Origin: Promethearchaeota archaeon
Lineage (GTDB): Archaea; Asgardarchaeota; Lokiarchaeia; Sigynarchaeales; SOKP01
DNA: 9,516 bases
Assembly: GCA_016839425.1 (NCBI GenBank)
Contig: JAEOUI010000248.1
Span: forward strand, 1 to 9,516
Reading direction: 5' to 3'
Part shown: piece by piece, positions 5,699 to 9,516 of the stretch
Position numbering within the stretch: the stretch's first letter is position 1
Layout: the number at the start of each line of letters is the position of its first letter
Notes under the pieces: generated by a model
The model's input: only the letters and a program-made list of their open reading frames with translations
Told to the model about the DNA's origin: nothing
Databases searched by the model: none
Translations under genes and position numbers: made by a program

Positions 5699-7567
5699 AT
5701 GAATGAATTTGGAAAATATCTACACGAAAAACAAGTTTTTTATCGTCTCTTAGAAGAATATCAAATTCAAGGCCCAGAGCTAAAAACAATAGATAAAATC
5801 TTAAAAAAAATAGTATTGGTAAATGATGCTGAATTAAAACCTAGTTTAATTGGAAATATTTACCAAGAAATTATTAATAGTAACGATCGAAAATGTTTAG
5901 GTGAGTTTTACACGCCAGAAGATATCGTGAGTTATATAATGAATGCCGTGGGCTATATTCCAGGAAACGATTTAGAATCAAAATATCTCATTGATTTTGG
6001 ATGTGGAGCTGGAAGTTTCCTAATAGAGGCTGCAAAAATCCTAATTCTACATTGGAGGAAGGAATTTAAAGTTAGAAATGATTTAGAGTTAACCTGTGAT
6101 CAAGCAAAAAAAATAATTAAAAACATACACGAAGTCATTGAAGGAATTGAAATTAATCCAGTTGCAGTAATTCTATGTCAATTAAGCCTTCATCTTATCT
6201 TGTTTTATTTGTATAAAATCATTATAAAATTAGAGGAAGATTATTCCCTTCCCTTATTTAAGATATCTAACATATCAATCTTTGAGAAAAACTTATCTAA
6301 GCAATACGACTTCGTGGTAGGAAATCCTCCTTATTTATTTATCAGAGATATTCCATTAAAACAAAAATTAGCCCTTGAAAATCTTAAATTTAAAACTCTA
6401 AAAGGGCAATATGATTATTATCAAATATTTATAGAAATAGGGATAAGAAAATTAAGGGAAGGTGGATATCTCGGCTATATTGTCCCTGATTCAATCTTAA
6501 CTCTTTCAAATAAGCGAATTACCCGACAATACATTCTCTCTCAAACACGAGTTAAAGAAATCCATCACGTGGGACCCAAATTCAACGATATTAATGTATC
6601 AAACACGATCATCGTACTTCAAAAAGAATTAACGGAAATTGTTAGAAAAAATAATATTGTTTTGATTGGATTGGAAATTAAAGATAACACGATTAGAAGA
6701 AAATTATGCCAGGGCCAAATGAAAGAATGGAATTACGATTTTTTGATCCATCTTTCAGATGACGATTCTCAAATTTTATATTATTTAAAAAACAATTTTT
6801 TGAAACTAAAAGACTTAATAGATTCAAGGGATTATGATATATCCTTAAATCGTGGTGTAGAGCTTGGAAAAGAAGGTGAAGTTATATTTTGCGAGAACTG
6901 TGGAAGTTTTATTCCTCTACCTAAAAAAATAACATCTTGTAAAAAATGTGGAAATAAACAATTAAATCCTAAAAATCGTGAAAAGATAATATTAGAACAA
7001 GTTCCAGAACATAAGTCAGAGGAATTTAGACCTTATATCTATTCGTTAAATCAATATGCAATTAAAGAGAAAAAATACATTAACACTACAAAAAATGGAA
7101 TTAATTATAAATCTCAAGAAATCTATCTAAACTCAATCGTAATCAGGCAAATTAGCCAGAATAAAAGAATTTGCGCTACTTTTAATAAGGGATCGTGGTA
7201 TACATCTCAATCAATCTATAATCTGCGGATTATTAGAAGTCCAAATCCCGAATTTAATATCTACTATTTATTAGGTTTAATTAATTCAATGCTGATGTCC
7301 TATTTCTTTATGAAATCTTTTGGATCTTATAAAAAAATGTTTCCAAGAATTTTAATCGAGAAAATCAAAGAATTTCCAATTAAAATTCCGGAAACTGCTC
7401 AAGAAAAGGAGATTGCAATAAAAATACACCAGAATGTAATACAAGTCCTAAAACCAAGGAGGAATATCACTCAAGATGTACTGATTGATGAAATTGACGG
7501 ATTAGTCTTGGAATTATACAAACTTCCAATCTCTTTCAAGAAAGTAATTCAAAACTCGTTTTCTTGA
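5699..7567 (+). CDS. N6-adenine DNA methyltransferase, Eco57I/TaqI-like, with zinc ribbon
   Basis: This 622-residue protein should transfer methyl groups from S-adenosylmethionine to adenine N6 in DNA. The order of motifs is a helical N-terminus (1-60), GEFYTPEDIVSYIM (68-81, motif X type), LIDFGCGAGSFLIEA (97-111, SAM-binding motif I), GIEINPVAV (149-157, motif II), DFVVGNPPY (204-212, catalytic motif IV) and GYLGYIVPDSIL (256-267). Then comes a target-recognition half (about 340-622) with RGVELGK (385-391), WYTSQSIYNLRI (500-511) and FGSYKKMFPRILIEKIKEFPI (541-561), typical of TaqI-like specificity domains. A four-cysteine zinc ribbon, CENC and CKKC (C398, C401, C414, C417), is set into that half. 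The N-terminal region is too short for the nuclease domain of a type IIG enzyme, no PD-ExK pattern is seen, and no nuclease gene is adjacent, so it looks like a stand-alone methyltransferase. Its coding sequence is visibly richer in AAA, AAT and ATT codons than cimA or hisB, which may hint at transfer. Confidence 0.85.
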   Translation: MNEFGKYLHEKQVFYRLLEEYQIQGPELKTIDKILKKIVLVNDAELKPSLIGNIYQEIINSNDRKCLGEFYTPEDIVSYIMNAVGYIPGNDLESKYLIDFGCGAGSFLIEAAKILILHWRKEFKVRNDLELTCDQAKKIIKNIHEVIEGIEINPVAVILCQLSLHLILFYLYKIIIKLEEDYSLPLFKISNISIFEKNLSKQYDFVVGNPPYLFIRDIPLKQKLALENLKFKTLKGQYDYYQIFIEIGIRKLREGGYLGYIVPDSILTLSNKRITRQYILSQTRVKEIHHVGPKFNDINVSNTIIVLQKELTEIVRKNNIVLIGLEIKDNTIRRKLCQGQMKEWNYDFLIHLSDDDSQILYYLKNNFLKLKDLIDSRDYDISLNRGVELGKEGEVIFCENCGSFIPLPKKITSCKKCGNKQLNPKNREKIILEQVPEHKSEEFRPYIYSLNQYAIKEKKYINTTKNGINYKSQEIYLNSIVIRQISQNKRICATFNKGSWYTSQSIYNLRIIRSPNPEFNIYYLLGLINSMLMSYFFMKSFGSYKKMFPRILIEKIKEFPIKIPETAQEKEIAIKIHQNVIQVLKPRRNITQDVLIDEIDGLVLELYKLPISFKKVIQNSFS

Positions 7568-7577
7568 TCAATTACAA

Positions 7578-7584
7578 ATATATA
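7578..7584 (+). promoter_or_regulatory. Candidate TATA box upstream of hisB
   Basis: ATATATAA within CAAATATATAAGG is a good TATA match just after the methyltransferase stop. It predicts a transcript start near 7607 and a leader of about 70 bases. A second candidate, CTATATTT at 7627-7634, would give a shorter leader of about 18 bases that still contains the ribosome site. Either supports a separate promoter for hisB and the following helicase gene. Confidence 0.4.
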
Positions 7585-7663
7585 AGGTGTTTTTCAATTA
7601 TCCTTGAATTTAAATTGAAGAGAACTCTATATTTCATAGAAAGATGATATTGAGTTTTATTGC

Positions 7664-7667
7664 GAGG
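7664..7667 (+). promoter_or_regulatory. Ribosome binding site deciding the hisB start
   Basis: GAGG lies 7 bases before the ATG at 7675. A TTG at 7660 is in frame, but it would put this ribosome site inside the gene and add five residues (MRGKK) not typical of HisB, so the ATG is preferred. Confidence 0.65.
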
Positions 7668-7674
7668 AAAAAAA

Positions 7675-8247
7675 ATGAAAAGAACTAGCAAGGTTACAAG
7701 GAAAACGGCCGAGACTAGCGTATTGATCGAATTAAATATTGACGGTTCTGGATACTCTGAGATAGATACGGGATATAAATTTATTGATCATATGTTAACA
7801 TTATTGACCAAGCATTCTGGTATTGATCTGAAGGTAACCGCTTCAGGAGATTTAACTCATCATATTATAGAAGATGTGGGAATTGTTCTTGGGGAATGTT
7901 TTGAAAAGGCTATTGGTGATAAGAAGGGTATCAACAGATATGGATTTAGTTTCGTTCCAATGGATGAATCCCTCGCAAGATGTGTTGTGGATTTTAGTGG
8001 TCGCAAATCCCTAATCTTAGATTTGAAACTAAGCGACTGCAATATAGAAGATGTGGCAGTAGAGGATGTGAAGCACTTCTTTAATTCTTTCGCAGAAAAT
8101 GCTAGAATGAACTTGCATTTAGCAGTCTTGTATGGTGAGGATCAACATCATAAGATCGAGGCGGCGTTTAAAGCTTTTGCGCGAGCAATAAAATCTGCAT
8201 TAACTATCGTTTCAGACGACATCCCGTCGTCTAAAGGAGTATTATAA
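7675..8247 (+). CDS. hisB: Imidazoleglycerol-phosphate dehydratase
   Basis: This 190-residue enzyme dehydrates imidazole-glycerol phosphate to imidazole-acetol phosphate in histidine synthesis. It is cytosolic, and in known family members forms a 24-subunit shell with Mn at subunit interfaces. The motifs are complete: RKTAET (9-14), GYKFIDHM (33-40), DLTHHIIED (59-67, metal ligands H62, H63 and E66), PMDESLAR (95-102), HFF (134-136), GEDQHHKIEAAFKA (154-167, ligands H158, H159 and E162) and the C-terminal PSSKGVL (184-190), close to the usual PSTKG. The length is that of a monofunctional HisB, without the phosphatase half fused in enterobacteria. No other his gene is next to it in the window, so the pathway is not clustered here. 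The helicase gene starts 20 bp downstream with no terminator between, so the two are probably co-transcribed. Confidence 0.95.
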   Translation: MKRTSKVTRKTAETSVLIELNIDGSGYSEIDTGYKFIDHMLTLLTKHSGIDLKVTASGDLTHHIIEDVGIVLGECFEKAIGDKKGINRYGFSFVPMDESLARCVVDFSGRKSLILDLKLSDCNIEDVAVEDVKHFFNSFAENARMNLHLAVLYGEDQHHKIEAAFKAFARAIKSALTIVSDDIPSSKGVL

Positions 8248-8267
8248 ATTCAAAATATGCTAATACT

Positions 8268-9516
8268 ATGAATTTCAATAATCTCGAGCTCACTTTCATT
8301 CCATCAAGTTATTGGAACGAGCCAGAAAGTAAATTTATGCTTTTGACAAAAGGAAAGGAATTACCGAGAAATGCCAATTTTTTCTTGTTATGGTCCCCCT
8401 CAATCAACTCTGAGAAAGAGCTCGTAAAAAAGATTTACAGTGTTTTTCCTAACATTCCTTCCCAAAAATTATTAACTTGCGAAATATTTCTTACGATGCC
8501 CTCGTCCTATTCTCAAGAGACGATATCAAATACTAAAAAAGAAAAAACCTTAAATATTCACGCTTTTAAAGCAAAAGTCATTCCAGTAAGCCCCATCATA
8601 AAAATGCTACAAGGATTAGATATTTTTCCCTCAAATACTCGTAATAAAATTCGATATAGTGGTTCTATAAAAACTTGGGCGTTTCTTACTAAATTATTAT
8701 TTGAATTATTGAACAAGGGACAATTTGTACCCATCTTGGAACCAAGTAATTTAGAGCGACATTTTATGGGTCAATGGAAAATGCTTTTGAAAAGCGAAAA
8801 CGACAAGACAAGGTTTCAATCTATTGTGAATAATAGTTCTTTCCTTGCATATAATCTTCCCGTTAATTTTCTTTCTCAGAACGATATTAAAACAAGCGAT
8901 GGAATTTGGCATCCTTCATATGTGTTTTCTATTTTCTTAGATGTTATTGGTGATTTTTTAATACGTTCGTTATTAGAACAAAGCAAATTTTCCACCTTTA
9001 ATGAGTTTTATAGTAGCGAGATTAAAAAAGACTCTCAGGAGTTTCAAAAAACAGGATGGGATTATAGGTTTTTGCGTTCTCTCTTGAAACAAGATCCTTC
9101 ATTTCCGATTACAGAATATTACGAGACAATAATACCTAACTTGATTGAAAACTGGTCGAGCTCTGTTCGCGGTTTTTCGCTTGGTCTCGGTACGCTCTTT
9201 ACTTTTGAACTCAAATATCCTCATGAAAATGGCGGTAATTGGCCTTTAGAATTTTCTATTTCTTCGCATTCCAATAACAAATCAATTCCACTTAGAGAAT
9301 TTTGGAAGATGGATTCTAAACAGCAAGCATCATTGTTGTTCGGTGTAAATTCTGAAAAATCACCCATAAAAGTCATATTAAGAGCCTTAAGCGTTGCAAC
9401 GAAAATATTTGCACCTATTAAAAGAGCGCTCCACGATAAATATCCAAGCGAAATAAATTTAACTCCCTCTGAGGTAATGGATTTCTTAAGATTTCCTAAA
9501 GACTTAATGATACAGA
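8268..9516 (+). CDS. SNF2-family (HepA-type) helicase, N-terminal part, runs off window
   Basis: The frame is open from the ATG at 8268 to the window edge (416 codons, no stop), so only the N-terminal half is seen. This part matches what I know of the accessory region that precedes the helicase core in HepA-type SNF2 proteins. It has a short beta-rich start (LELTFIPSSYW, 6-16), LNKGQFVPILEP (148-159), a block ending GFSLGLGTLFTFEL then NWPLEFSIS (302-332), PLREFWKM (341-348), and RALSVATKIFAPIKRALHDK into LTPSEVMDFLRF (372-409). In relatives these correspond to the FRLCFRLEPP/WRLRFLLQ segment, the LGRAARLYPPLARAL segment and the LDAEEAYAFL segment. The DEAH-type ATPase motifs would come later and are outside the window, so activity cannot be confirmed. 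Family members are large ATP-driven DNA translocases, often paired with a SWIM zinc-finger protein. The ATG at 8268 has no clear ribosome site; it follows hisB by 20 bp and probably shares its transcript. Confidence 0.75.
   Translation, partial: MNFNNLELTFIPSSYWNEPESKFMLLTKGKELPRNANFFLLWSPSINSEKELVKKIYSVFPNIPSQKLLTCEIFLTMPSSYSQETISNTKKEKTLNIHAFKAKVIPVSPIIKMLQGLDIFPSNTRNKIRYSGSIKTWAFLTKLLFELLNKGQFVPILEPSNLERHFMGQWKMLLKSENDKTRFQSIVNNSSFLAYNLPVNFLSQNDIKTSDGIWHPSYVFSIFLDVIGDFLIRSLLEQSKFSTFNEFYSSEIKKDSQEFQKTGWDYRFLRSLLKQDPSFPITEYYETIIPNLIENWSSSVRGFSLGLGTLFTFELKYPHENGGNWPLEFSISSHSNNKSIPLREFWKMDSKQQASLLFGVNSEKSPIKVILRALSVATKIFAPIKRALHDKYPSEINLTPSEVMDFLRFPKDLMIQ

Noticed and set aside
7860..8042. Antisense open frame inside hisB
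   Set aside because: It is fully covered by conserved HisB motifs and has no signals of its own.
5699..9516. A DISARM-type defence island made of the methyltransferase and SNF2 helicase
   Set aside because: hisB intervenes, no DrmA/DrmB-like gene is in the window, and the helicase N-terminus reads as the general HepA type. It is kept only as a check, not a call.
1..9516. CRISPR arrays, insertion sequences, tRNA or rRNA genes
   Set aside because: No regularly spaced repeats, transposase motifs, terminal inverted repeats or cloverleaf patterns were seen on either strand.

Overview
This AT-rich window most likely comes from an archaeon, and probably an Asgard (Loki-/Heimdall-type) lineage. The evidence is A/T-rich TATA-like boxes at archaeal spacing before several genes, at least one apparently leaderless start, a membrane-anchored secreted protein of a style common in archaea, and above all two membrane proteins ending in what reads as a longin-like (profilin-type fold) domain, a domain class prominent in Asgard genomes. 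The lineage call is inference; no rRNA or marker gene is present.

Layout. Positions 1-345 are mostly non-coding. Two small minus-strand genes follow: a 166-residue protein with one N-terminal membrane anchor and an outside domain (346-846), and a 70-residue helical protein (1000-1212). A 434-bp gene-poor stretch leads to a plus-strand (R)-citramalate synthase gene (1647-3245, TTG start with a good ribosome binding site). It converges, across a 7-bp gap and a shared hairpin with T-tracts, on a two-gene minus-strand operon (5506 down to 3253). The operon encodes paralogous proteins with seven predicted membrane helices and a cytosolic longin-like C-terminal domain. A divergent promoter region separates this operon from a plus-strand Eco57I/TaqI-like N6-adenine DNA methyltransferase with an internal zinc ribbon (5699-7567). 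Then come hisB (7675-8247) and, 20 bp later, the first 416 codons of a HepA-type SNF2-family helicase that runs off the window (8268-9516).

How the genes fit together. Citramalate synthase (threonine-independent isoleucine synthesis) and HisB (histidine synthesis) are ordinary anabolic enzymes, and their presence suggests the organism makes some of its own amino acids. The methyltransferase has no nuclease domain or nuclease gene beside it in the window, so it may be an orphan modification enzyme or part of a system that extends elsewhere. The most distinctive item is the tandem pair of 7TM-longin-like proteins. The predicted topology, with the N-terminus outside and the longin-like domain inside, is that of a receptor or sensor whose output could be binding to a small GTPase or another trafficking-type partner. 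That function is a hypothesis based on architecture only.
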